NCBI GenBank assembly: GCA_031459855.1
Contig: JAVKHP010000001.1
Span: forward strand, 2,377,906 to 2,441,905
DNA: 64,000 bases
Direction of reading: 5' to 3'
Origin: Armatimonadota bacterium
GTDB lineage: Bacteria; Sysuimicrobiota; Sysuimicrobiia; Sysuimicrobiales; Humicultoraceae
Position numbers and translations under genes: made by a program. Positions within the stretch are counted from its first letter, which is position 1. Each line of letters starts with the position of its first letter. The notes below the pieces were generated by a model. It was not told the DNA's origin, ran no database searches, and was given only the letters and a program-made list of their open reading frames with translations. Below are positions 9,539-16,722 of the stretch, piece after piece.

Positions 9539-9973
9539 ATGCCGCACGACCGGCGTTCTGGCGTCGACCTGCGCCAGAGCTACGAGATGGTGCGCAGGCT
9601 GTGGTGGATCCAGTGGGGCATCGTGCTGGCGCTCTGGGGGTTGGCCCCGCTGGTGCTGCTACCGGGGCGGGGACGGCCGGTGCCCGGCCTGGCGCTGATC
9701 TTCTACGCCGTCGGCGTGGTCGACCTCGCCGTGGCCTGGGGGATGCGCCTGCGGGCGGCCGCGACGCCGGGCACCCAAGAGGATCCCGCGGCGCGGTTGC
9801 GGCGGCTCCTGGGGCCGACGCTGGCGAGCGTCACGGTCTCGGTGACGCCGGCGGTGCTGGGCCTGGTGCTCTACCTGGTGTTCGGTGACCGCTCCGCGCA
9901 GCACGTGTTGACGGCGTTGAGCGTCGTGGCGCTCGGTATCGCACGGCCGCGGGCGGCCGACTGGGTCTCGTGA
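9539..9973 (+). CDS. Small four-helix membrane protein, unknown
   Basis: 144-aa protein I do not recognise. After a short charged N-terminus (QSYEMVRRLWWIQW) it shows about four hydrophobic helices: 25-45, 54-75, 100-122 and 127-140, with an arginine-rich loop (DPAARLRRLLG) between the second and third. The ATG at 9539 has CGGAGGGG upstream and is preferred over an in-frame ATG at 9437. It is transcribed away from the ABC ATPase and is followed after about 30 bases by a dehydrogenase gene, with which it may form an operon. Confidence 0.6.
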   Translation: MPHDRRSGVDLRQSYEMVRRLWWIQWGIVLALWGLAPLVLLPGRGRPVPGLALIFYAVGVVDLAVAWGMRLRAAATPGTQEDPAARLRRLLGPTLASVTVSVTPAVLGLVLYLVFGDRSAQHVLTALSVVALGIARPRAADWVS

Positions 9974-10001
9974 GGCGGAACGTGCAGAGGAGATGACGTC
10001 G

Positions 10002-11075
10002 GTGCGGATCGTCGTGCTCGAGGGCGATCAGACGGGGCAGGAGCTCCTGCTCGAGGCGCTGCGGGTCCTCGACCCTGCGGTCACCGGCCTGCCCCTGGAG
10101 TTCGAGCGGTACGACCTCAGCCTGGCCCACCGGCGGCGCACGCGCAACGCCGTGGTCCGCGACGCAGCCGAGGCGCTGCGGCGTCATCGGTTCGGCCTGA
10201 AAGCCGCCACCATCACGCCCGAAGGGCCCGACGACGTGGGCAGTCCCAACGCGCTGCTGCGCGAGTGGATCGACGCCACGGTCATCCTCCGCACCGGCCG
10301 GCGCATCCCCGGCACACGGCCGGTAACCGGTGTGGTGGCGCCCGTGGCCGTGGTGCGCATGGCGGTGGGCGACGCGTACAACGCCAGAGAGTGGCGCGCG
10401 GTGGAGGACGGCGAGGAGGTCGCCTACCGGACGACGCGCATCACCCGGCGGCACTGCCGGGCGGTGGCGGAGTTCGCCTTCCGGCACGCGCGCGCGCTGT
10501 CCGCCAAGGTCTTCGGCGGGCCCAAGTACACCGTCAGCCCGACCTACGAGGGGATGCTCAAGGAAGAGATGGACGCGGCGGCGCAACGGTACCCCGACGT
10601 GCCCTACGACCCCCAGCTCATCGATGCGGTGTTCGCGTTGTTGCTGCAGGCCTCGGGGGAGGGGTTGGTGATCCCCGCCCTCAACCGGGACGGCGACGTG
10701 CTCAGCGACTTCGTCCTGCAGCTGTTCGGCAGCATCGCCAGCGCCGAGTCGCTGGTGCTCAGCGTCGACGAGCAGCTCCGGCCCCAGGTGGTTCTGGCCG
10801 AGGCGCCCCACGGAACGGCGCCGCGCCTGGCCGGCCGCAACATCGCCAACCCCATGGCCATGATCCTGGCAGGCGCCGCCCTCCTGGCCTACCTGCCCGA
10901 GGCCCGGGCGGCGGCGGTCTCGCGCGCGATCTACGAGGCCACCTTCGAGGCCGTGCAGGCAGGCGTGCGGACGCTGGATCTGGGCGGCGATGCCACCACG
11001 ACGGAGTTCACCGACGAGGTGATCCGCCGGCTCCGTCTGAAGCTGGACGTGTGGCGCAGCCTGGGGCGGGTGTAG
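10002..11075 (+). CDS. Isocitrate/isopropylmalate-dehydrogenase-family protein
   Basis: About 357-aa beta-decarboxylating dehydrogenase-fold protein, normally NAD(P)- and Mg-dependent and acting on a 2-hydroxy acid. Seen: a start like VRIVVLEGDQTGQE, the KAATITPEG loop, FAFRHAR, a PKYTVSPTYEGM stretch with the catalytic-type lysine, DGDVLSDFVLQLFGS carrying the metal-binding aspartates, and EAPHGTAPRLAGRNIANP near the end. The usual Asn-Leu-Arg-Pro motif of the family is replaced by ILRTGRRIPG, so the substrate may be unusual. Start: AGAGGAG at 9986-9992 is too close to the ATG at 9993 but 9 bases from the GTG at 10002, so the GTG is preferred; the difference is three residues. Confidence 0.85.
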   Translation: MRIVVLEGDQTGQELLLEALRVLDPAVTGLPLEFERYDLSLAHRRRTRNAVVRDAAEALRRHRFGLKAATITPEGPDDVGSPNALLREWIDATVILRTGRRIPGTRPVTGVVAPVAVVRMAVGDAYNAREWRAVEDGEEVAYRTTRITRRHCRAVAEFAFRHARALSAKVFGGPKYTVSPTYEGMLKEEMDAAAQRYPDVPYDPQLIDAVFALLLQASGEGLVIPALNRDGDVLSDFVLQLFGSIASAESLVLSVDEQLRPQVVLAEAPHGTAPRLAGRNIANPMAMILAGAALLAYLPEARAAAVSRAIYEATFEAVQAGVRTLDLGGDATTTEFTDEVIRRLRLKLDVWRSLGRV

Positions 11076-11111
11076 AAGGGCGTCCCCCCGGGCCCGGTGC
11101 GGCGAGGCACC

Positions 11112-11606
11112 TCAGGGTCGACGGTACAGAAGGTAGCGCGCCAGGTGCAGGAGGATGTACCGGTCGGGCGGTGCCAGCCGGCGCGCGATCACGCCGAGCT
11201 CGGCTGCAGCCAGTGCGCTCCGCTCGAGCGCGGGCTGGGACCGTCCGCCGGCGGGCGCAGGCGCCTCGGGTTCGAACAAGGGCAGGCTGCGGCCGCGCCG
11301 CAGCGGGAGCTGGACGGCCACGGGTCGGTCTTCGTCGCCCGGCGGCGCGGAGATCTCCTCCACGTAGGCCATGAACGCCGCCGTACTGAGCCCCAGGGCC
11401 CGGGCGAGACGGGCGACGACGTCCGCCGACGGACGCTTGCGCCCCCGCTCGACGTCCTGCACGTACGAGCGGGAGAGGCGCGCCAGGCGCGCCAGGTCCT
11501 CGCGGGAGAGCGCGCGCGAGGTGCGCAACGTCTCGACCGCCCGGCCGAAGTCGAGCCGGGATCGGGGCTTGCGCGCACGTGCCGCGGGATCGGACATGGA
11601 CGCCAT
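11112..11606 (-). CDS. XRE-family helix-turn-helix regulator
   Basis: 164-aa putative DNA-binding protein. An XRE/Cro-like HTH covers about residues 18-75: LSREDLARLARLSRSYVQDV, then GRKRPSADVVARLARALG. A Pro/Arg-rich linker follows, then a C-terminal helical part (LAPPDRYILLHLARYLLYRRP) that may dimerise or sense a ligand. It lies at the downstream end of the minus-strand catabolic run, 173 bases after the amidohydrolase stop. A second in-frame ATG at 11597 is possible; neither start has a clear SD. Family certain, target unknown. Confidence 0.82.
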   Translation of the reverse strand: MASMSDPAARARKPRSRLDFGRAVETLRTSRALSREDLARLARLSRSYVQDVERGRKRPSADVVARLARALGLSTAAFMAYVEEISAPPGDEDRPVAVQLPLRRGRSLPLFEPEAPAPAGGRSQPALERSALAAAELGVIARRLAPPDRYILLHLARYLLYRRP

Positions 11607-11713
11607 CCGGCGAGCCCGCAGGCCCGCCGAGGCTCAATTGGCCGGCCGCCCCCTGGCTCCTGCCGCGACGGCAGCGGTGCGTCGGCGTCCGGGCGCGCAG
11701 ATGCTGCCCGCCA

Positions 11714-11805
11714 GCCGGGCGCTCGGGCAGCTCTCAGTGCCGTGCCACGACCCCGCCGGCCGGGCGCTCCTGCGGCGCTCAGCGTCGCGCGGCCACGACC
11801 CCGCC
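11714..11805. repeat. Tandem duplication of the amidohydrolase 3' end
   Basis: A 45-base unit (11714-11758, beginning GCCGGGCGCTC and ending CACGACCCCGCCG) abuts a 47-48-base copy from 11759 that begins and ends with the same bases. The second copy contains the amidohydrolase stop and last ten codons, so the first copy is a decayed duplicate lying just past the stop. Confidence 0.75.
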
Positions 11806-12969
11806 GTCGCGGGCGGATGCCACGACGGGCCGGGCGACGTCCGCCAATGGACGGGCATCCAGCGCGGCCCATGCGTCGGCGGCGCGCTGCAGGGCCTGGC
11901 GGATCCACTCCTTGTCGCCCTCATTCAGGGGCACCCCGGCGCCCAGCTTGGCCCAGACCACCGTGTGGTAGAAGCGCAGCGCGGTGGCGGCCACCCACAC
12001 CTCGCTGCGCACGCTGCCGTCGCCATTGGGGAGGAAGATGTCCCCGATGTTGTCGGTCCCGATGCGCACCGTCACGCCCGCGGCCAGCATCTCGAGGACG
12101 CGGGCGATGGAGTTGTGCACGGGCGCCACTAGCGGCCGCAGCTGGAACATGGAGAGCGCGGCCGTGGGGCAGCAGATCACGCCCACGTTGTAGCGCACCA
12201 GGTTCTCGACCAGGCGCTGGAAGCGCGCTTCCTCGTAGCAGGACGGCGAGATGGCGTGGACCGCCCACACCGTGGGGCCCACCTCGTCGGGCACCTCCGG
12301 CGCGCCCAGCCACCGCACCGCCTGGACGAGCTGCTCGGTCTCGTCCTCCCGCGGATCGTTGTCCTGGTCGACCTGGAAGTGCACGGGCTTGCGCAGCCGG
12401 TGGGCGAGCTCCAGCACCATGCGCACGTGCCCGTCGAACCCGACGCGGCCGTCGGCGCGGTCCTTCACCGGCAGGCCGCCCAGGACGTCGGCGATCTCGG
12501 CCGCCTCGCGGTAGGTCTCCCAGCGGTCCGGGTTGCTGGCGGGGTTCTTGAAGCCGAAGATGGGCGAGACGGCGATCTTGAAGGTCAACCGGCCCCGAAA
12601 CTCGTCGCGCAGGCGCGCGGCCTGGTGGATGGCCACCAGGCCGATGTCCGGCGTCGCGTCGATGAACGAGATCACCTCGCGGACCCCGGCGGCCTCCATG
12701 CGCTCGAGCTCGGCGCGCATGCGGGCGTAGAGGTTGTCGGGCTGGTAAGCCGGTCCCTTGTGCAGCTCGCCGACCAGGATCTGCTTGACTCGCAGCGACA
12801 GCCCCGCCGCGCCCATGGGGTCGATGTTGGCGTGCTGGAGGAACTCGGGCGCGAAGGTGTTGGCACGGTCGAGGTGCGTGTGGGCGTTGCACCACCCGCC
12901 CATCGCCCGCACCAGCTGGTCCACGGCCTGGGCCCAGGCGCCGGCCCCCACGGCGTCCCGGGGGATCAT
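11779..12969 (-). CDS. Amidohydrolase-family deaminase (cytosine-deaminase-like)
   Basis: 396-aa metal-dependent hydrolase of the amidohydrolase superfamily, probably cytosolic. Seen: the N-terminal metal site CNAHTHLDRANTF near residue 27, HFQVDQDNDP near 205, VWAVHAISPS near 250 supplying further His, and the metal Asp in VRIGTDNIGD near 310. This order fits the cytosine-deaminase / chlorohydrolase branch. Upstream lie a PyrR-type hairpin, leader ORF and terminator, which suggest a pyrimidine-related substrate. The ATG at 12969 has GGAGG about 10 bases before it and overlaps the leader stop (ATGA), so translation is probably coupled. Exact substrate cannot be read. Confidence 0.85.
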   Translation of the reverse strand: MIPRDAVGAGAWAQAVDQLVRAMGGWCNAHTHLDRANTFAPEFLQHANIDPMGAAGLSLRVKQILVGELHKGPAYQPDNLYARMRAELERMEAAGVREVISFIDATPDIGLVAIHQAARLRDEFRGRLTFKIAVSPIFGFKNPASNPDRWETYREAAEIADVLGGLPVKDRADGRVGFDGHVRMVLELAHRLRKPVHFQVDQDNDPREDETEQLVQAVRWLGAPEVPDEVGPTVWAVHAISPSCYEEARFQRLVENLVRYNVGVICCPTAALSMFQLRPLVAPVHNSIARVLEMLAAGVTVRIGTDNIGDIFLPNGDGSVRSEVWVAATALRFYHTVVWAKLGAGVPLNEGDKEWIRQALQRAADAWAALDARPLADVARPVVASARDGGVVAARR

Positions 12970-13085
12970 GGCCGGCCTCCGCTCGCCGGCTCGCGGCGTG
13001 CACGGTGACGATGCGTGAGGGCGGGAACGTGCGGAAAACGCCACGCCCGCCGTAGCGGCGGGCGTTCCAGGTGCCGGTACGTCAT
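12966..13085 (-). CDS. Leader peptide of a PyrR-type attenuator
   Basis: 39-codon ORF, Arg/Pro/His-rich (begins MTYRHLERPPLRRAW), with an excellent AAGGAGG 6 bases before its ATG. Its stop TGA overlaps the amidohydrolase ATG. The terminator hairpin lies entirely inside this ORF, so a translating ribosome would melt it. The SD is the 3' strand of the upstream CNGNGA-loop hairpin, so protein binding there would block translation. Coupled leader-peptide attenuation through PyrR is known for the Thermus pyr operon. The peptide sequence is probably unimportant in itself. Confidence 0.6.
   Translation of the reverse strand: MTYRHLERPPLRRAWRFPHVPALTHRHRARREPASGGRP
13033..13065 (-). terminator. Intrinsic terminator within the leader ORF
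   Basis: On the minus strand a perfect 10-bp stem (ACGCCCGCCG, loop CTA, CGGCGGGCGT; 13065-13043) is followed by GGCGTTTTCC. The tail matches the GCGTTTTCC after the thrS T-box terminator in this window. It would stop transcription before the amidohydrolase unless the leader is translated. Confidence 0.75.
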
Positions 13086-13129
13086 CAGACCCTCCTTGTC
13101 CGCCTCACAGGGCGGCCCTTAAAGGAGTG
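13086..13129 (-). promoter_or_regulatory. PyrR-type RNA-binding hairpin
   Basis: Minus-strand RNA folds as CTCCTT / internal TAAGGG / CCGCC / hexaloop CTGTGA / GGCGG / AC / AAGGAG. Lower and upper stems pair perfectly. A purine-rich internal bulge and a CNGNGA hexaloop followed by GG are the known PyrR-binding features of Bacillus, mycobacterial and Thermus pyr leaders. The 3' arm AAGGAG is the ribosome-binding site of the leader ORF. Confidence 0.75.
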
Positions 13130-13140
13130 ATGTCGGTCAG

Positions 13141-13170
13141 ACCATAGCACGTAGGGCGGACGCCGGTCAA
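13141..13170 (-). promoter_or_regulatory. Sigma-70-type promoter for the amidohydrolase leader
   Basis: Minus-strand TTGACC (13170-13165), 18-base spacer, TATGGT (13146-13141). Transcription would begin near 13134, a few bases before the PyrR-type hairpin. The -35 box overlaps the last codons of the upstream M14-type gene. Confidence 0.65.
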
Positions 13171-14228
13171 GGGATGGCGTCGGGAGAGTCGGACCCGTCG
13201 GGAGAGCCGGCGGACGGGAGTGACAGTACGAAGGCCAGAGCGTCGCCGGCAACGACGCGAGGGAGCGTCCGCAGGAACAACACCCGTCCGGCGCGCACGG
13301 CCGGTACCGTGGCCAGCACGGTGCCGTCGGGGTGCCGCACCTCGCCGAGCAGCTGCCCTGCCTCTACGGGGTCCCACAGGTCGACGTGGGGCACGAAGAG
13401 GCCGCTCGTGGGACTCCGGTGGTCGGCCTGCAGGTGGCCGGAGGCGGGCTGCGGGTCCTCGACGACGTACGGTGCCGCGGTGGGGTAGGAGCCGTCGAGC
13501 ATGCCCAGGTACGCCATCACCTGGCGCAGGCCCCCGACCGCCCGCGCCCGGTCCGTCGGCCGACACCGACCTTCGCCGCGCATCTCCACGTAGATGGCGG
13601 GGATCCCGAGATCGCCGGCTGCAGACAGCGTGCGTCCGGGCAGCACCGCGGTGCCCCAGACCAGCGGAGCCCCAAAGGCGATGGCGGCCTCGCGCTGCAC
13701 CCGGCCGAGCTCCCCCTCGCGGAGCTGGTAGCCGGCCAGGTGGAAGATCGCGTAGGCGTTGCCGCCGCTGTGCATGTCGAGCAGGAAGTCGGCCTGCGGG
13801 AGCAGGTACGTGCGAAATGCGTGGGCGATGCGCTGGGTGGGGCTCCCAGCCGGATCGCCGGGAAAGGCGCGGGCGAGGTCCAGTCCATCCCACGGGCTCT
13901 CGCGCCGTGCGGCCGCGAACGCGGCGCCGTGCACCACGGGGATGCCCACGAAGATCCCTCGCAGTGCCTCCGGCTCCAGCGCGTCGAAGACATCCTGGAT
14001 CGCCACGGTGCCCTCGTACTCGTCACCGTGGACCGCACCGCAGACCAGCAGCGTCGGGCCGGGCCGCGCGCCCGCGACGACGACGGCGGGGAAGGCCAGG
14101 TCCTGTCCATCGGGCGCAGCGGCGACGACCAGTGCGTAGCGGCGCTTGCCGGGTGCGGCGAGGGCGCGGACGTCGAACGCGCCGACGGGCAGGCGCTCTG
14201 GGGTGTGGAGCGCCATGTGGTGGGCCAT
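13167..14228 (-). CDS. Succinylglutamate desuccinylase/aspartoacylase-family (M14-like) deacylase
   Basis: 353-aa zinc-dependent amide hydrolase, probably cytosolic. Seen: GAVHGDEYEG near residue 65, giving the first His and the Glu of the zinc site; an R-rich substrate segment; LLDMHSGGNAYA near 147 giving the second zinc His; and a C-terminal beta-rich domain with GLFVPHVDLWDPVEAGQLLG. Members release amino acids from N-acylated forms. The ATG lies one base after the IclR stop, so the two are in one transcript with MlrC upstream. A second ATG at 14216 is possible. The exact acyl substrate is unknown. Confidence 0.87.
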   Translation of the reverse strand: MAHHMALHTPERLPVGAFDVRALAAPGKRRYALVVAAAPDGQDLAFPAVVVAGARPGPTLLVCGAVHGDEYEGTVAIQDVFDALEPEALRGIFVGIPVVHGAAFAAARRESPWDGLDLARAFPGDPAGSPTQRIAHAFRTYLLPQADFLLDMHSGGNAYAIFHLAGYQLREGELGRVQREAAIAFGAPLVWGTAVLPGRTLSAAGDLGIPAIYVEMRGEGRCRPTDRARAVGGLRQVMAYLGMLDGSYPTAAPYVVEDPQPASGHLQADHRSPTSGLFVPHVDLWDPVEAGQLLGEVRHPDGTVLATVPAVRAGRVLFLRTLPRVVAGDALAFVLSLPSAGSPDGSDSPDAIP

Positions 14229-14229
14229 C

Positions 14230-15102
14230 TCAGGACGCGCCTCCGTGTCGTGTGCGAGGCACCCCCGACCCGGGCACTACCCGGGCGCGGCGCGGGGCGC
14301 CCCCCTGGCGTGGTGGGCCGTCGTCGTCGCTCTCCGCGGGCCGATGCCCCAGGCGGCGGGACACCTCGGCGCAGGCCGCGCGCAGCGCCGGTGCCAGCCG
14401 GGCGATGCGCGCGCTGTCCATCCGCGACGCCGGGGCCGAGATGCTGATGGCCCCGACCACGCCCTCAGCGTCGAAGACGGGCGCGGCGATGCAGGCGGCA
14501 TCGGGATCGGTCTCGCGCCGGTCGACGGCGTACCCTCGGGCCCGAACGTGCCGGAGTTCCTCCAGCAAGCGCGGAAGACTCGTGATGGTCCGTGGGGTCA
14601 GCTGCGGCAAGCCCACCTCTCGCAAGCGTGCGACGACCAGGGTTTCCGGGAGGTATGCGGCCACTGCCTTGCCCAGCGCGGTGGCGTGCAGGGGCGCCAC
14701 GCTGCCCGGCGACTCGACGAACCGCAGGGGTCGGGGGCTCGGCAAGACCTCCACGTAGACGACATTGCCGTCGTGCCACTGGCCCAGGTTCACGGTGTCT
14801 CGCGAGAGGAGGTGCAACCGGTACAGCGCCGGTTGGGCCGCACGCCGCAGCGTCAGGCTGTCCCTGGCCGCAGCGGCCAGCTGGAGCGCGCGCAGGCCGA
14901 GGCGGTAGGCGCCCATGGGCCCGCGCTCCACGAATCCCCGGCTCTCCAGGGTGGCGAGCAGCCGGAACGCTGTCGCCTTGGGTAGCCGTGTGCGTGTGGC
15001 CACGTCACCCAGCGCCAGCGGGCGCTCGCTGGTCGCCAGGGTCTGGAGGATCGCCAGCCCGCGCTCGAGCGCCACAACGGCGTAGCGTCGCGCCTGGCTC
15101 AC
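14230..15102 (-). CDS. IclR-family transcriptional regulator
   Basis: 290-aa regulator. Winged HTH at about residues 8-65 (ALERGLAILQTLATSERPL, then TRLPKATAFRLLATLESRG), then an IclR ligand-binding domain with LPSPRPLRFVESPGS, ATALGKAVAAYLPE and AISISAPASRM. The tail from about 265 is Arg/Pro-rich and probably disordered. The GTG at 15102 overlaps the MlrC stop as GTGA with CGGAGG 7 bases upstream, so it is coupled to MlrC translation. It presumably controls the surrounding catabolic run, with a pathway intermediate as effector; that is inference. Confidence 0.92.
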   Translation of the reverse strand: MSQARRYAVVALERGLAILQTLATSERPLALGDVATRTRLPKATAFRLLATLESRGFVERGPMGAYRLGLRALQLAAAARDSLTLRRAAQPALYRLHLLSRDTVNLGQWHDGNVVYVEVLPSPRPLRFVESPGSVAPLHATALGKAVAAYLPETLVVARLREVGLPQLTPRTITSLPRLLEELRHVRARGYAVDRRETDPDAACIAAPVFDAEGVVGAISISAPASRMDSARIARLAPALRAACAEVSRRLGHRPAESDDDGPPRQGGAPRRARVVPGSGVPRTRHGGAS

Positions 15103-16557
15103 CACACGACCTCCGGATCGAGGGGCACGATGGGACGTCGCACCTTCCGGTAGGGGAGGCTCCGGAGGCCCGCGGTGCACACCCCCGGCGTCTCCACCTG
15201 GATCACCTCCCGGGCAAGCGCGCCGTAGGCGGCACGCCAGGCCACGGCCGACTTCACCACGATGATGTGGTAGGCTGCGGGGTCCACCCCCAGCGAGCGC
15301 AGTTCCTCGGCGTCGAACGGCAGGACCTTGCGTTCCCGCACCACGACGTGGATCCCGTCGGCGTCGAGGACCGCGGTCCCGCCCGCGCTGACCCGGCGGG
15401 CCGGTCATGTAGGAGCCGCGGTAGGTGAACGCGGCGCGCGCCAGCCGAAGGACCCGCGCGCGCAGGGGCACCGGCGCGCCGTGCCGGTCGTCGGTCTTGC
15501 CCCCGACGGTGACCTCCACCCAGGCGCCTTCCCCCGCGCGCTGCGCGGCTGCAACCGCATCGGCGTCGACGATGCTGACCACCGCGCGGCGCGCGGCTGC
15601 CCGCAGCAGCGCGTCGAGCACCACGGTGCCGTCGCCCGGTGCACCCCCGCCGACGTTGTCCGCGGCATCGACCAGGACCACGGGCCCGTCGCGCCGGGCC
15701 AGCGCCCGCGCGACGGCGTCGTCGGGCGGCACGGCGTGCACGCGGAAGCGATCGCGAGCCTCCCACAGCGTGCGCGCGAGATCGTCGGCGACCGCTTGCG
15801 CCAGCGTGGCGTCACCGTCGGCCGTGACCACCACGCTTGGGCCGGCGTGGGGAACGTCGGCGTGGGGAAACCCGGCAGCCACGGTGACGTTCAGGACGCC
15901 CGCGCCACGGCGGGCGATCCGCGCCCGGTCGAGGATCTCTCGCATCGGCGGGTCGTCGGTCGCCTGCCCCTGGGGTGGGATCAGCAGCGGTGGCTGCGCG
16001 TGCGCCCGTACCGGGCGGATCTCGCCCGCGAGCAGACGCTCCAACAGGTGGTAGACCTCCCGGCCCCGGTCGTAGGGATCGGCGTGGGGGTAGGTTGCGT
16101 AGCCCGCACAGACGTCCACCTGCGCCGCGCGCGCCGCCGTGGCGTTGGCGTGGTAGTCGAAGACGGCGCCGACGGGGATGGCCCCCAGGGCCGCCCGCAC
16201 CGTCGCCAGGACCGTCCCCTCGACGTCGTCGCACCCCTCGGCTGCCATGGCCCCGTGGAGATCCAGGAAGACCGCATCAGGGCGCGCGGCGACGACGCGC
16301 TCCACCAGGCGCCCGACCAACGCGTCCTGCGCCGACGCACCCACCAGGCCCGACGGGAGCGCCCATGCGAAGAGCGTGGGTACGATCTCGACCCCGCGAC
16401 CGGCGGCAGCGTCGAGGAACCCGCCAAGCGGCGTCCGGGTGCCGCCGAGTTCGGCGAGCATCGCGGCTCCCTCGACGAGGTGGAAGTCGTCCAGGGCGGT
16501 GAAACCCGCAGCGAACGTATTGGTCTCGTGCCAGAGGCCGCCGGCGGCGATGCGCAT
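15099..16557 (-). pseudogene. MlrC-type M81 family metallopeptidase, frameshifted
   Basis: M81/MlrC zinc peptidase whose reading frame is broken. N-terminal part from the ATG at 16557: WHETNTFAAGFTALDDF, DLHGAMAAEGCDDVEG, GAVFDYHANATA, then VLVDAADNVGGGAPGDGT and FTYRGSYMTG. At 15392-15394 a run of three C (GGG on the coding strand) carries one base too many; the C-terminal MlrC domain continues in another frame from about 15390 (LDADGIHVVV, VVKSAVAWRAAYGALA, GLRSLPYRKVRRPIVPLD) to a stop at 15099. Both halves are otherwise intact and well conserved, so a sequencing error or very recent mutation is as likely as true decay. Homologues open microcystin or small cyclic/linear peptides. It is coupled to the downstream iclR. 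Confidence 0.85.
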
Positions 16558-16722
16558 GGTGCTCACCGACCTCCGCCGGCGATCCGGGCTCCTGGGCCTG
16601 TCGGCACGGCCACGTCGCAGCCGGGGGGTGCGCCGTGGATCAGCCCCCGCGCTCGCGCCCTGCAAACTGCGGTACGGGCCAGGATCACCAGGGCCACACC
16701 CGCGGACACCGAGTCCTGCACG

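Noticed and set aside
13043-13065. The perfect 10-bp inverted repeat as a REP/IS200-type mobile hairpin
   Set aside because: It is followed by GCGTTTTCC on the minus strand and lies inside an attenuator layout, so a terminator explains it better; no transposase is nearby.
16558-16722. A C-terminal remnant of a membrane protein between MlrC and the aminotransferase
   Set aside because: A short hydrophobic stretch on the minus strand (VALVILARTAV) is too brief and without start, SD or family motif.
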